From: Petaurus breviceps papuanus
Lineage: Eukaryota; Chordata; Mammalia; Diprotodontia; Petauridae
Assembly: GCA_028583685.1 (NCBI GenBank)
Contig: JAMXIF010000051.1
Span: forward strand, 48,308,421-48,372,420
Direction of reading: 5' to 3'
Length of the DNA stretch: 64,000 bases
Position 1 is the first letter of the stretch, and the number at the start of each line of letters is the position of its first letter. The notes beneath the pieces are model-generated. The model searched no databases and was not told the origin of the DNA. It saw only the letters and a program-made list of their open reading frames with translations. Both the position numbers and the translations under genes were made by a program. Positions 52,681 through 63,679 of the stretch are shown here, in pieces.

Positions 52681-53204
52681 CTCACAAAGTGGAATTTAAT
52701 TCCTGCTGGCTTGTTTGCCTGTGTTTAAAAATAAGCAAGACTCCCACCCCCATCCCCCACCTCCAAAAAAAAGAAAAGAAAAAAAACAAGCAAAACCCAT
52801 TCTCTTCCTTCTGGAAGCTTCTTCTTGGGTTAACCTGGCAATGGAGAGGGAGGTGCCATTTTTGTCTGCAGGTGTGGGGCTACCTTAGCAAGCTAATTTC
52901 GTTCCTGCTGGGATAATTTGGAGAGTAGCTGTGGACTCAGGTATAGGTCAGATTTAAACTTTTATGTCCTTTGACATTTTACTTTAGAGCTTTATGAAAG
53001 TATTAACCTTTGTTTTTGTGGTGGCAACCAGGGAGGCCTGAGCCTGGAGAGGGAGGGGCTTATGCAGGCCCCTAAGCATTGACACTTGAGGGAGGGGGAG
53101 GGCATTAGTAAACCCTCCTTCCCCTCCCCCTTCTTTCCCCTACCCTGGTCCCTCAGTGGGGAAGCCTGTTCTTCCCACTGGCCCATGAACATACCAAGCC
53201 TAGA
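52681..53204. other. no recognised feature; A-rich tract at 52766-52790
   Basis: About 520 unclassified bases. Confidence 0.4.
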
Positions 53205-53550
53205 TCGACCCCTACACCTTGGCTCATGCTCCTTTTCCGTCTGGAATAACTCCCTTCTGTCTGTCCACACCCTCTCCATTCTTCATGTCTCAGCCCGTCT
53301 AGTCTAAGCAGACCTTCCTTTACCATTTTCAGCCCACAGTGATCTCTTTCTTTAGATCTTGTCTAAACCACTCATTTTTATTTCGTTCTCTTGCTTCTCT
53401 GTCTGTAATCTCCAACTTGCTCACTTGCTGCCTAATGGCTGGGACCTTGTCTTAGACTTCTCTTCTGCCTCCCTTCCCCCCAGGCGCCCAGTAAAGGCCT
53501 GATCATATTGCAGGTGATGGATCAATTCTTACTGAGTGGAATCGAATGGG
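53205..53550 (+). repeat. L2 LINE 3' region, diverged
   Basis: GGCTCATGCTCCTTTTCCGT, CTGGAATAACTCCCTTCTGT, TCTCAGCCCGTCTAGTCTAA, ATGGCTGGGACCTTGTCTTA and CAGGCGCCCAGTAAAGGCCT are the family blocks in order. Confidence 0.65.
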
Positions 53551-53804
53551 AATGCCACAGGAAAGTTAATTTGCTAGAGAGGGCAGGGGGACAACAGCAT
53601 GGAGTTTTCTTCACCTCCTTCACTCATATATGGGAAGCCAGGTTGGTGGAATTTGGTATGGTTGAAAAAAAAAATTAGACCAGTAGTAGGGAGAATCCAG
53701 TCTCTAGGTCTCTGTCTGCCACAAACCCACCCTCTAACCTCAGGCAAGGGCCTTCCTCACAGATGGATCCATCTTCCCTTGTCTGTATCATAGATATGTG
53801 TGTA
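53551..53804. other. unclassified spacer
   Basis: Nothing recognised. Confidence 0.35.
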
Positions 53805-53935
53805 GTTCTTTACATGCTATCTTCCCGCTCTAGAATGTAAACTCCCTGAAGGCAGGGGCTGTTCCTGCCTCCCACCCCTTTTATTTCTGTCCCTGCTGCT
53901 TAACAGAGTGGCTTGCACACCAATCAGCTTTGTGA
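53805..53935 (+). repeat. L2 LINE 3' fragment
   Basis: CTAGAATGTAAACTCCCTGA, AGGCAGGGGCTGTTCCTGCC and CCCTGCTGCTTAACAGAGTG. Confidence 0.7.
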
Positions 53936-54849
53936 AGCTTAATGCTCTGTACGTGCAAGCTATTCCGATGATGATACAGAAGAAATTCTTGTCAAAGTAA
54001 GGGTTGAAATCTGGGCTCCTCCTTTGATTCACTTAACTCTTAACTTAGTTGCTGCTTAGGCACTCCATTTCTGGCTGCTTTTGCTTTTCCCTGGAGGCTC
54101 ATAGTAACGTAACCAGGCTGATATATTCATCTGGTCTGTAGTTTCATTCACAAAAGGAGAATGTGGGTGTGGACAATCTTCTCAGCCCTGTAACTATGTC
54201 TGGAGCATGCTCAGTTTCTTGTCTTCAGGTATGAGACAGAGAAACTTCTCTGGTCACGCCCCATTCTCATACTTGGAAAGCTTGCCCCGATTGAGGATCC
54301 CAATTTGGAATAAGGGGGAGGGAGACCCAGGCACAGGTAAGAGAGCACAGAATCTGCATGTTTAAATCGTACAGGATTCCTAAAAACAAAGCTTTTTCTG
54401 CCCTCTTTCAGGGAAGGGAATGGGGGGTGGGGATGGAAGAATCGGGGATGCTGCCTTTGGCTTACCTGTCCCACCCTTCTTAAATCAGCGTCTGCCTGTC
54501 TTGGCTCAGCCTGCTTGTTGGTTTCATTGTTAAGGAACCATCTTGGGCATTTTGTTTTTATTGTCTACCTTGGAGTGGTATTCTTCCTTTCCAGCCTGGT
54601 GGCAGGTAGTGAACTCCCCACCATTCATTTGGAAAGACTGTTCAGGACATGTCGAGTGCCCTGGAGCAAATGGCCTTCTGCACCTGCCTGGGCAACCTGA
54701 GAAGGCAAAATTTAGAGAGAGAAGTGAGGCTTTTTTCCTTCTGCCAAAAAATTTCTTCTTCTTGGGTTCAAATAGCAGTAAAACTCCAAACGCACGTTTC
54801 TCATCTTGTGGTATAATAACTGAGCAAAGCTAGGGATCCTGGGTATCCT
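53936..54849. other. no recognised feature
   Basis: About 900 bases without a recognised repeat. Open frames at 54515-54833 are short and overlap in two phases. Confidence 0.45.
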
Positions 54850-54998
54850 GACTTTGGAGTTGGAGGGTTACTGTGACGTAGTACATGGGCGACCTTGGGA
54901 AGGTCATTTAACTTTTCTGATTCTCAGTTTCCTTGTAAAATGTGAGAATAGAGAGATATAGCCCCCTGGGATCCCTCCTAACTATAAATCTCTGCTTC
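54850..54998 (+). repeat. MIR3-type SINE
   Basis: GACTTTGGAGTTGGAGGGTT, GCGACCTTGGGAAGGTCATT, TTCTCAGTTTCCTTGTAAAA and CTGGGATCCCTCCTAACTAT. Confidence 0.7.
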
Positions 54999-55236
54999 TT
55001 TGGTCCCATCTTGACCATATTCCATGATCCATATTTGGAAAATGTCCCAAAGTAATTAATCAGTGTAAAGAACTGACTTAATCACATTCTCGAATCTCCT
55101 CTAGAAACCAGGGAGATGTTCTGTCTCTTGAGAGGGAAAACCTGAAAATTTTCTTTACATGCCGAAGAGTTTTCTCTTACCATGTAGTGTTCGACCAGAA
55201 GAGCATATATGTGTAATGAGATGATGGACATAACAG
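54999..55236. other. unclassified spacer
   Basis: Nothing recognised. Confidence 0.35.
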
Positions 55237-55423
55237 AGGGGGGCAGTGTGGCAGAGTGGATTGAAATTTGGGGTCTAAAGATCTGGGTTCAAATTCCATT
55301 CTTCATTATTTATGTGACCTGGGACACATCACTTAACATCTCTGGAGCTTGATTCGTCTTCTGTAAAATAGGGCAGGGTGGCCTCTGAGAGCCCTTCCAG
55401 TTCTACAACTATGCGCTTAAAAT
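55237..55423 (+). repeat. MIR3-type SINE, near full length
   Basis: GGGGGGCAGTGTGGCAGAGT head, TCTGGGTTCAAATTCCATTC, GATTCGTCTTCTGTAAAATA and GAGAGCCCTTCCAGTTCTAC. Confidence 0.8.
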
Positions 55424-55437
55424 CCAGAAATTGATTT

Positions 55438-55562
55438 TTAGAGGTCCGTGGGTAATGAAGTGACTTACCAAGGATATATGGGTAGTTAGTGCTGAAGGCG
55501 GCATTCAGACCTCTAACTTCAGAGTCAGTGTTTTTTATTTGTGGCACCATGCTGCCTCCTTC
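55438..55562 (-). repeat. SINE fragment, inverted
   Basis: ATGAAGTGACTTACCAAGGA, GGCATTCAGACCTCTAACTT and GGCACCATGCTGCCTCC give an inverted head and body. Confidence 0.6.
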
Positions 55563-55574
55563 TCAGTCAGATAT

Positions 55575-55630
55575 AGTTTAGAAAGTGCTTCACAAACTTT
55601 TTAGCTCTATATAAATATCAGCAGTAGGCT
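55575..55630 (+). repeat. MIR tail fragment
   Basis: TTAGAAAGTGCTTCACAAAC and CTATATAAATATCAGCAGTA. Confidence 0.55.
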
Positions 55631-55974
55631 TTTTTTTTTAAATCTCTGCTTCTGATTGGGGCACCAAACTCTATTATGTGCATATAGAGATACATGTAAT
55701 CTAAGGACAGATGCTGTTGATTAGAGCATTGGCGTGGTCTGGCAGATGTGGTCTGGCAGATGTGGTGACATTATGTTAATCCTCAGACTTTCCTTGAAGG
55801 TAGGAAGAATGCTATCAGGTGATATTATCATTTCAGTGAAAGGAGTGGTTTTGTCCTTTAGGAAATGAGGGCTGCCTGAATGATCCATGGAAAATGGGAC
55901 ATTTCACCATAAATATAGACCATTTTATAGTGACCTGGAAGAAGCCAACCTTCCCAAGATCAGGCTAGAGCAGG
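55631..55974. other. no recognised feature
   Basis: A direct repeat of GTGGTCTGGCAGATGTG lies near 55735-55765; otherwise unclassified. Confidence 0.4.
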
Positions 55975-56150
55975 GATTCTTCACCTTGTTTACCTCATGG
56001 ACCCATTTGGCAGTCTGGGGAGATCTATGGACCTTTTCTCGGGAGAATGCTTTTAAATTCATAAAATAAAATTACTGGAGTTACAAAGAAAGCCAATTCT
56101 ATTGAGACATAGTTAGCAAAATATTAAAGAAATAAGTTTGTGGTTCCCAG
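55975..56150 (+). mobile_element. hAT-type non-autonomous element, copy 3 of 3, best kept
   Basis: CAGGGATTCTTCACCTTGTT, ATGGACCCATTTGGCAGTCT, GCTTTTAAATTCATAAAATA, AAGCCAATTCTATTGAGACA and AGCAAAATATTAAAGAAATA. Same order as the copies at 3796 and 29607. Confidence 0.65.
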
Positions 56151-56642
56151 GTAGAAGAGATGGCAGTACTTCCTATCTCCTGGCACAGCTAGAAGAGAAG
56201 ATTGTTCTGGGTGCCATGATCGCTTTTTCCCAGATTAATTTGATCAAAAACCACATTGGAGCTTGTGAGGCATCGAAGGAGCCCAGAAACACAAATTAGG
56301 ACTGGAATATCTCTTTTTCTGTGACTGTGGATTGTCATTGGGAGGGGAGCAGATGTAAGTTTGTTTTGGGAGAGAGTGTTTTGTTTGGCCCCTGTGATGG
56401 GTGGAAGGAAGTGAGCACAATTTTCCTGAGATTGGTCCTTTCTCTCCAGGCTTGCCTTCTGGGGTTATAGTCTGATCTGAGACTGGGGAAGGATGGCCCC
56501 TGGAACACTATGGATATTCTCCCCCAACTCTTCTCTGTTCCTGAGAACATCAGCATTTCTTGAAACATAGTTTGGAGAAGGTAGAAATCGACAGGAATAT
56601 AGACTAAAATGGGAGAAAATTTGATAGTGAATTATATATATG

Positions 56643-56644
<2 letters not shown>
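56151..56644. other. no recognised feature
   Basis: About 490 unclassified bases. Confidence 0.4.

Positions 56645-56680
<36 letters not shown>
56645..56680. repeat. (GT)n microsatellite
   Basis: About 17 GT units directly before a SINE type C remnant. Confidence 0.95.
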
Positions 56681-56684
<4 letters not shown>

Positions 56685-56722
56685 ATTTGAGGTTTTCTTG
56701 GCAAAGATACTGGAATGATTTC
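56681..56722 (-). repeat. SINE type C remnant
   Basis: TCCCATTTGAGGTTTTCTTG and GCAAAGATACTGGAATGATT are 40 bases of its tail region; the rest is missing. Confidence 0.7.
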
Positions 56723-56754
56723 TCTCTTTCTCCTTCCCTTCCTCCCTTTCTCCC

Positions 56755-56812
56755 TCATGTGTGCATGCGCGTGCATGCGCGCACGCACGCACACACACAA
56801 CAGATACACACA
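56755..56812. repeat. alternating purine-pyrimidine tract
   Basis: TGCATGCGCGTGCATGCGCG then CACGCACGCACACACACA: almost perfect alternation of purine and pyrimidine rich in CG and CA, the composition that favours left-handed Z-DNA. Confidence 0.85.
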
Positions 56813-56934
56813 GACACATACCCCACTAACTTCAATCAGGAATAATCCAAGAAAACAAATCTGAGAAATTAAGTAGTTTTTGTGTGATTTGTCACATCTC
56901 TTCGAGGTTAGGGACTGCATATTATGCTTTGCAT

Positions 56935-57178
56935 AATATAATAATATTAGCTAACATTTATAAAACTGGAAAGGTAACCAAATGAAGAAGTGACATCTCA
57001 TTTGATCCTCACAGTCTGGTAAGTAAATGATGTTATTACCCCCACTTTACAGATGAGGAAACTCAGGCTGAGAGAGGTTATGAGACCAACCCAGGGTCAC
57101 ACAGCCAGTTGTGTGTTGGGCAGGATTTAACCTCATTGACTCCAAGACCCATGTTCTATCTGCTGAGTCACCTGGCAG
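56935..57178 (-). repeat. MIR-type CORE-SINE, full length
   Basis: AATATTAGCTAACATTTATA, TCTCATTTGATCCTCACAGT, CACTTTACAGATGAGGAAAC, CCAGGGTCACACAGCCAGTT and head end CTGAGTCACCTGGCAG. Confidence 0.85.
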
Positions 57179-57274
57179 TTTGAGGTGCCATATTTTGTAT
57201 CACAGGAAGATATGATAAGAATAGGGGTATGGACTAGACCTGTGATATCATTAGTAGAAGAGGGTTGACACCTT

Positions 57275-57402
57275 GCCTGTACCTTGAAGTCTTAGGCATT
57301 ACCTAGAGTACAGACTTGTTCAGGGTCACACAGCCTATACATGTCAGAGGTGAGGCTTTCTGGCTTTGAGGCCAGATCTCTATCCAACATTCCACAACAC
57401 CA
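57275..57402 (-). repeat. THER2-like SINE fragment
   Basis: CTTGTTCAGGGTCACACAGC, TTCTGGCTTTGAGGCCAGAT and CTCTATCCAACATTCCACAA. Confidence 0.55.
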
Positions 57403-58524
57403 GAACAATAATTTCCCAGGACTGTTAAAAAAAAGAAAACAAAGAAAAAAACCAACAAAAACAAAGTATGATATTAACACAAGTGCCTTTTGGTTTCTGT
57501 GGAATTTTATCTACTTAATTACTTTCTTTAATTCTTCAGGTGTGACTGACTGTAAATATACATATCTAACCATAACACTCCCACTCCCCTAGAAGCAGGA
57601 TTACAGTCCAAGCATATTTTAAGTGCTTTCCTTTGGAATAATACATTCACAAATAATATATCACGTGATTTGGAAAATTAATGCATTGTGGAAGGTGGAC
57701 TTTAATTTGATTTCCCTAATCCAATTCTAACCCTGATCTAATCCTGCAAGTTGAATTCCAAATGCAGGTGGATGTGGAAGTATGTTAGATGCCATATTAA
57801 GAGTCTTGGGGGTTCTTTGGCTACGTGTAGCAAATTACTAGGGAGGCCAAGATCCTTGCTATAAATGAGTTTTACTACCTAAAGGAATTAATATACTTTC
57901 CCCTTGCAGTTGTATGCCTACCTGTCCTCAGTCTCCTCTGTTAGTGTGACGGTGGCCTGCCTTGTACTAGCCTGGTTGTGCCAAAAAAGGCTAGCATTCA
58001 CTTGTGTAATGTTTCCACATCTCTCCTGATTTATGAAAGAATCTCGTGTTTTCTCTGAAAGTTTACCTACCTCCTCTGACTTCCTGTGATCTGTTTTCAC
58101 TTCATGCCCATCATGATTTCAGCAGATAAATAATCACAATGGACAGATGTGCAGTATTAGGAAAGGCTAGGGAGGGAAAATACATTGGAATTATAGTTAC
58201 AGCTCCTGTCCCTTGCTTTTACTTTTCTTGGAGATGCCTTTTACTTTTGATCATTCAGATTAGAAAGTGTTCATTCATTTTTTTCTCTATTATCATTCAT
58301 TTAAAATTTATGATTACATAAAAAAAATCTCTGGACCTTTGTATAGGTTGCCATCCCCCCCTTCCCCAACTCCCCACAAATCTGGAGTGTCCTCCATCTT
58401 ACTGCTTCCTACATGGAGCCTCTCTCCATGATTCTCTTCTTCCCCAGTTGGGTCTCTCTTCTTTTAGAAATTACTTGGCATTCCTTTTTTTTTTTTTTTT
58501 TTTTTTACTTTATCTTTACTGAGT
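57403..58524. other. largely unclassified stretch; A-rich and T-rich tracts
   Basis: About 1.1 kb. A-rich at 57427-57465 and T-rich at 58485-58506. The middle (57480-58300) has no recognised repeat and no convincing exon. Confidence 0.45.
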
Positions 58525-58665
58525 GCACATCCATTAATAGGATAGAAACCTCCTGAGGATAATGCTTATTTGTTTTTGTCTTTTTATTCTTAGCCCTTGG
58601 CAGAGTGACTTACACATTGTAGCTGCTAAATAAACGTTTGTTGAATTTGAACTGAATGATTATAT
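58525..58665 (+). repeat. L2 LINE 3' region
   Basis: GGATAGAAACCTCCTGAGGA, TTAGCCCTTGGCAGAGTGAC and TAGCTGCTAAATAAACGTTT. Confidence 0.7.
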
Positions 58666-58789
58666 TTTTGTGAAGAGACAGTTAAGTAAAAAAAAAAAAA
58701 CCCAACCCTTGTATGATAATAATGTACGTTGTTGAAGCTAATCATACAGGAGGATAGATGAGTGACTTGTAAAAATGAGTTGGGCTAGA

Positions 58790-58962
58790 AAGAGGACACT
58801 GGATACACGTATGTGTGCATAGCTTTGATAATTGATAGTTTTGCTATGACGGACAAGCCATGCAACCTTTCTGAGCCACATCTATAGATAAGGATTATTA
58901 CCACCCTTCCAGTGTTGTTGAATGAAACACTTTATGAACTTCCAAGTTCTATATAGACAAGA
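58790..58962 (+). repeat. MIR-type CORE-SINE
   Basis: CCATGCAACCTTTCTGAGCC, ATAAGGATTATTACCACCCT, GTGTTGTTGAATGAAACACT and TTCCAAGTTCTATATAGACA. Confidence 0.6.
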
Positions 58963-59070
58963 GCCTATATACTTTTGTTTGTATATATGAATGTATATTT
59001 GTAATGTGTGTATTTAATGATGACTGCAAATCTGCCTCTTCCTCAACATGACTGCAGATCTCAATAAACT

Positions 59071-59224
59071 TTTTTTTTTTTGCTTTTTGGAGGGCAATTG
59101 GATTTAAGTGACTTGCCCAAAGTCACATGGCTAGTAATTGTGTCAAGTGTCTGAGGCCGTATTTGATCTCAGGTCCTCCTGACTCCAGGGCCGGTGCTGT
59201 ATTCACTGCACCACCTAGCTGCCC
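59071..59224 (-). mobile_element. WSINE1-like SINE with target duplication
   Basis: Poly-T, AATTGGATTTAAGTGACTTG, GGCTAGTAATTGTGTCAAGT, CTCAGGTCCTCCTGACTCCA and head end CACCACCTAGCTGCCC. CTCAATAAACTTTT at 59060-59073 and CTCAGTTAACTTTT at 59225-59238 form the target duplication with two mismatches. Confidence 0.9.
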
Positions 59225-59239
59225 CTCAGTTAACTTTTA

Positions 59240-60574
59240 ATGGAAATTGAAGAACTCTTTGCAAGTACAGGATAAAATAGTCCCCATCACACACTTATTG
59301 GGTGAGCCTTGGGTACTTTAAGGACTGTGAGTAAAAATGTATTAGAGGATGTAGGAAAAATACCTTCCAATGTTATTCTCTACAGTCTGGGTTAGTGAGC
59401 TGGTTCCCTTGTTAAGGACACGACCTCTGCCTACTGGAGGAGGGCTTAACTGCAGAATGGTGAGCAGCACAGCTTCAAGTGGAGATGGGCCCCCTCTATA
59501 TTCCAAGGAGAAATAAGTGGACAAAAAACCTGCTGGAGATTGAGGAGTAAGGCAAAAGCTGTGATCTTGGGGAGCTGAATTTCATTTAAATACAGGTAAA
59601 TGTAAGCAGTTGTAAGTAAACTTAATTGTATTGATGCTTAGCAGCACTTATGATAAACCATTAAAATAATGTTTTACTCTCAGTGGAATATTACTTGGAT
59701 AGGACAAGGTCTTCTTCCTTTAAGTTAATTTTTAATTATGGTTGAATTTCATATGTTGTAAAGCACCTGATAGAAGAGTGAGGGGATAATTCATCTTTGT
59801 ACAAGGACACTATAGAAAGGATGATTGATCTGGTCCATCAACTGCATTCTATTCTGAATCGGGGGCTACATCTTTTCTGCTTAGAGCTCATCCCTAAACT
59901 CTATGCATTCTTTGCCTGTTTGGATATGTCTTCCATTACCTGTTGGGATTTGGATAATTAATCCTCCATTCACTGTGATGAGAAAACATTTTCCTTTGTT
60001 CGCGGTCATGTAAGAAAGACAACTATTGTGGTCTTGGTGTGTGCCATCATGTTAGAAATATTGATTGTCTTTAAAAGATATTAGGGACATTCTGGGATGG
60101 AAAAAATGAGCACTGATGAAAACTCCCTTATAACTTTTCTAATCCTCACCTTTTTTTTTTTTCCATATGACTGACTTTATTTAGATATGCCTGCTATGTG
60201 TGGATAATAATTCCGATCTCTGTGTTTTAGCGAGTGAGTGTTTGGGAAATGGAACATAGGCAGAGCAAAGCTTTGGTGGTGGTGGATTGGGGCAGGTGTG
60301 GGGGTGGGTAGATAAGGAAGGACCCGAGTCTTCATAGAATCATCTATTTAGAGCTAGAAGCAGGGTACATTGAACTGACTTGTAGGAGCTGATTGTGAAA
60401 TTGTCACCGTAAGCATTTATACCTCAGAAACTGGCTAACAGTATAAATCAGGGTTTGAGTTATTGTCTTGTTGATTGTGCTAGAGAAAATATTGATTATG
60501 CAGATTAAACTTAAAAGTGTATAACATGTACAGTGTTTTGTCTCTCCCCCCCCCCCCAGCATGTTTTTAATGAA
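59240..60574. other. long repeat-poor stretch; poly-C at 60546-60557
   Basis: About 1.3 kb with no recognised repeat except a possible MIR3 trace near 60345 (TCATCTATTTAGAGCTAGAA). Longest repeat-poor block in the window. No exon or RNA recognised. Confidence 0.5.
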
Positions 60575-60735
60575 AACAGGCCTTAAAGGTCCTTCATTTC
60601 ATCCCTTTTATTTGATGGATGAGATCCTTGGAGATCTGCCAGTCCTACCCCCTTATTTGATAGATGGGGAAACTGAGGCCAGACAAGTGGGGTGACTTGT
60701 CCCATGTCAATTAGGTAGTAAATAACTTGGAATTA
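60575..60735 (-). repeat. MIR3-type SINE
   Basis: CCTACCCCCTTATTTGATAG, ATGGGGAAACTGAGGCCAGA and GGGTGACTTGTCCCATGTCA. A partly repeated block in front (CATTTCATCCCTTTTATTTG) may be a second piece. Confidence 0.65.
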
Positions 60736-60868
60736 GAAAGTCCTGGGTTTAAGTATTACCAGCTATAGCAGATTCTGGGCTCTGGTTCATCATTTGTAAA
60801 ATGAGGGAGTTGAACTCACTGGATTCTAGTCCAGAGTCTCTTCTAGCTCTAAATCTGTGATCCCACCT
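60736..60868 (+). repeat. MIR3-type SINE
   Basis: TTGTAAAATGAGGGAGTTGA, CTAGTCCAGAGTCTCTTCTA and GCTCTAAATCTGTGATCCC. Confidence 0.75.
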
Positions 60869-61691
60869 TATGCAGATCTGTATTGGTGGATACACCCACT
60901 TGAGTTTTTTTATCTGATGGTGTTTTTCTGGGCTCTAAAGCAATCACAGTTCTGCGTTCTTGCCTGTCTTGGAGCAGTGTGGAGGGAATGTTTTCCACCT
61001 GGTATAATTAGGAAATTCTAGAGGCATCTAGCTCTTTAGGGTCGAGGACTTTCTGAGAATTTAGCAGTTCAGGGAGGTTAATTGCTGTCAGTAATTGTTA
61101 ATTACTGTTATTGCTGTTGCTGAATATTCTTTTCCCTTTAATGTCAACTAGATTATTGGAATTTGATTATTGGAAATTGATTATTGGAAAAGCATTTCAA
61201 TTGATAAAAGTGTTTTGAGTTGAAGGTGTTGAAGGAATAGACCTAGGTTGTCCTTATCATTAACATGGAAGGAAATCTGGCACGGAGTTTTGATGAGACA
61301 TTCACCATCTAAATGACTTCATTTTGATTTCAACTATTAACTGCACACTTGGCACTTCGAACTGCAATGAATTCAGATTAAGTAATTCCTTTGATAGTGA
61401 GAGAGCTGCAGGGTAGAAAGATCATTAATCATATCAAGATTCTTTTCAAGGATTTGAGAAAGAAACTTCGTTTATTGCTTAAAGACAAAGGTTCTTTCTG
61501 CCCCAGCTTCTTCTCTGGAGTGAATTTGGATAACGGAAGTCTGGCCTTTGTCAGTGTCAGCTTTTGGGGGAGCTTGCTGAGATGTCTGTCGGATGCTGAG
61601 GCCGTGTCTGTCATTAGCACACACCAGTACCTTTGAATAAGGCTTTTATTAACACCATGTTGCTTAGTCTCTTGCATGTTCTGGTTTCTTA
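60869..61691. other. repeat-poor stretch with small inverted and direct repeats
   Basis: About 820 bases. Includes CAGTAATT-GTT-AATTACTG at 61089-61107 and three direct copies of GATTATTGGAA at about 61151-61191. An open frame of 81 codons (61391-61636) has no domain I know. Confidence 0.45.
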
Positions 61692-61915
61692 TCACAGAAT
61701 CTCAGAGGAGGAAGGAGCCTTGAAGGCGGTCTAGCCCAGTTCATCCCTTTACAGGACTCCCCCTGTGGCATCCACAACAAGTGGTCACCTGACCTTGTTT
61801 TGATGACCTTCAGTGATGGGGAACCCACTGCCTCCCAAGGTAGCCCATACCACTTTGGGATATCTCAAATGCTTCGGAAATTTCCTTTACATGAAGGCTA
61901 ATTTTGCTTTTTTTT
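61692..61915 (-). repeat. L3-type (CR1) LINE, inverted
   Basis: ATCACAGAATCTCAGAGGAG, GTGATGGGGAACCCACTGCC, TCCCAAGGTAGCCCATACCA and AAATTTCCTTTACATGAAGG. Confidence 0.7.
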
Positions 61916-62194
61916 AATGTTATAGGGGAGTAAAATGACATTGGGCTTACTGTTTGGATGGGGTACTGTGTTTCCTCTGGGTTTTGAGTCCCAATTCTGG
62001 GGTGGTAGATGGCTTTGAATAGACATTTCTTTAAAAGAAATGCTTGACTGTTACCAAGATAGTATCTGTGTGGCTTCATGAATCAATAGTTACAGGGAGA
62101 ACACCTGACTTCATACTTATATGATGCCAAGAATGTTTGTATTTCCAAAATCTTGTGTACAAACTAGAGTAACATGTAAAAGAAAATCATTTAT
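61916..62194. other. unclassified spacer
   Basis: Nothing recognised. Confidence 0.35.
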
Positions 62195-62377
62195 GGTCTC
62201 AGCAAGATCGTGGATCGAAAGGGATCTCAAAGGCCATCTAATCCATCTCTTCCATTTTACAGATGAGAAGACAGAGGCATAGGGTAGTTACATGCCTTGT
62301 TGAAGTGTGCATGGGTAATAAGCATCAAGGAAGGGATTTGAATCTGACTCTTTGATTGTACCATCCTGCCTCACTCT
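62195..62377 (-). repeat. MIR3-type SINE, near full length
   Basis: GGATCTCAAAGGCCATCTAA, TTCCATTTTACAGATGAGAA, GACAGAGGCATAGGGTAGTT and ATTGTACCATCCTGCCTC. Confidence 0.8.
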
Positions 62378-63254
62378 TGGGTCATTTTTTACATGAGCTA
62401 TGTCCCATAGGTATAGCCATCACTGATTATGGTGATGACTGGGTCTTATTTCAGAGGCCCACTGGCTAGGGATTCTGTTTGTATGCAACTTGTGTGTTAT
62501 TTCGACCTCATGAGGACATCCCTATGGCAACAGTCAACATTGATATTGCATGTTTTCATGAAGCAATACATTTGGCATGACGTAAGCAGCCACAATGGGC
62601 GATGAAGTCTGGTTGTGCAATTTCAGATGCCGGAGGGGACTTTCACAGCTTAAATACACACTGTTCAGGGTGTTATTGTTTGGGAACTCGAGGACCCCAC
62701 TCTGGATCTTGGTCTGAGGTTTATTTTATAGGGTAGGCAGTGTTGTCCAGATATGTCCAATGCATGGTTAATTAGCTTTTTTTTTTTTTTTTTTACTTAG
62801 AGATTGTTTTTCAGCGTTGTTTAGATTCTTCTTTGCCTTTACAAGGACCCTGTGTTTCATTCCATTCCACCCCTCCTCCCTTCCCCACCCCCCCCCCCCT
62901 TGGAATAGTCCCTTAATGACCAGGAAACCTCTACTTAGTTCATCAGCTTGGAGAAGGGTGCTGATTGGCCTAGCTCTTTGTAGGAAGTGGTCGAGATTCC
63001 TTCTGGCCACCAATCTGGGACTTCTTTTTTTAATTGGCATGAATGATTTTCAGGATTATTTAGGTGGAATGGCAAGCTTCTGCAATTAAAAAAAATATTG
63101 TTTTAACAACCAACCTAAACATGCCTTAGCATATACTCTTCCTCGGCTTAGCAAACAAGAGTTCAGCCAGGGGGTTTAATTAAATGAAAATGGTCTTGCT
63201 TCTACAAAATAACCCCTCAATAGCAATTATTTGGTTGTTTTAAAAACATATTCA
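62378..63254. other. repeat-poor stretch with motif cluster; T run and C run
   Basis: About 870 bases. A T run at about 62778-62793 and C run at 62888-62899. The motif cluster at 62521-62621 is listed separately. Confidence 0.45.
62521..62621. promoter_or_regulatory. candidate transcription-factor motif cluster
   Basis: Within 100 repeat-free bases: CCTATGGCAAC (RFX-like half site), TGACGTAAG (CRE/bZIP, 62578), CACAATGGG (SOX-like, 62591) and TTGTGCAAT (C/EBP-like, 62613). Each motif occurs often by chance; the clustering is what makes it worth noting. Confidence 0.25.
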
Positions 63255-63425
63255 TGGGATCACAGAGTAACCATCTCATCTAGGGTCTGGAAGGGATCCA
63301 AGAGGTCATTTAGTCCAACCCCATCTGTCCTCCACAATTTCCGATGAAATTATCAGAGGTCATATAGTGTAAGATCTGAGATTCCAAATCATTTGTGATG
63401 ACTGAATTCAGCATTCATTCCATAG
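63255..63425 (-). repeat. MIR3-type SINE
   Basis: GGGATCCAAGAGGTCATTTA, GTCCAACCCCATCTGTCCTC and TTATCAGAGGTCATATAGTG. A WSINE inserted at its far end. Confidence 0.65.
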
Positions 63426-63431
63426 TATCTT

Positions 63432-63593
63432 TTTTTTTTTTTTTTTAGCAATTGGGGTTAAGTACCTTGCTCAAGGTTACTCGGCCAGTTATTACTTCTG
63501 GGTGTGGTGCTGAGTATCTGAGCCCGGATTTGATCCAGGTCATCCCGACACTGGAGCCGGTGCTCTTACTCGCTGTGCTACCTGGCCACCCCC
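63432..63593 (-). mobile_element. WSINE1-like SINE with target duplication
   Basis: Poly-T, AGCAATTGGGGTTAAGTACC, TTGCTCAAGGTTACTCGGCC, GGAGCCGGTGCTCTTACTCG and head end GTGCTACCTGGCCACCCC. ATTCCATAGTATCTT at 63417-63431 and ATTCCATTGTATCTT at 63594-63608 differ at one base. Confidence 0.93.
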
Positions 63594-63679
63594 ATTCCAT
63601 TGTATCTTAATGCCTGGGATGAGGAGGGAACAAGGATCACAACAGCATAAACAGTAATGGCCACATTGGGCATTCACGT

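Noticed and set aside
55735-55765. Direct repeat of GTGGTCTGGCAGATGTG as an insertion scar
   Set aside because: The copies are adjacent with nothing between them; simple tandem duplication is more likely.
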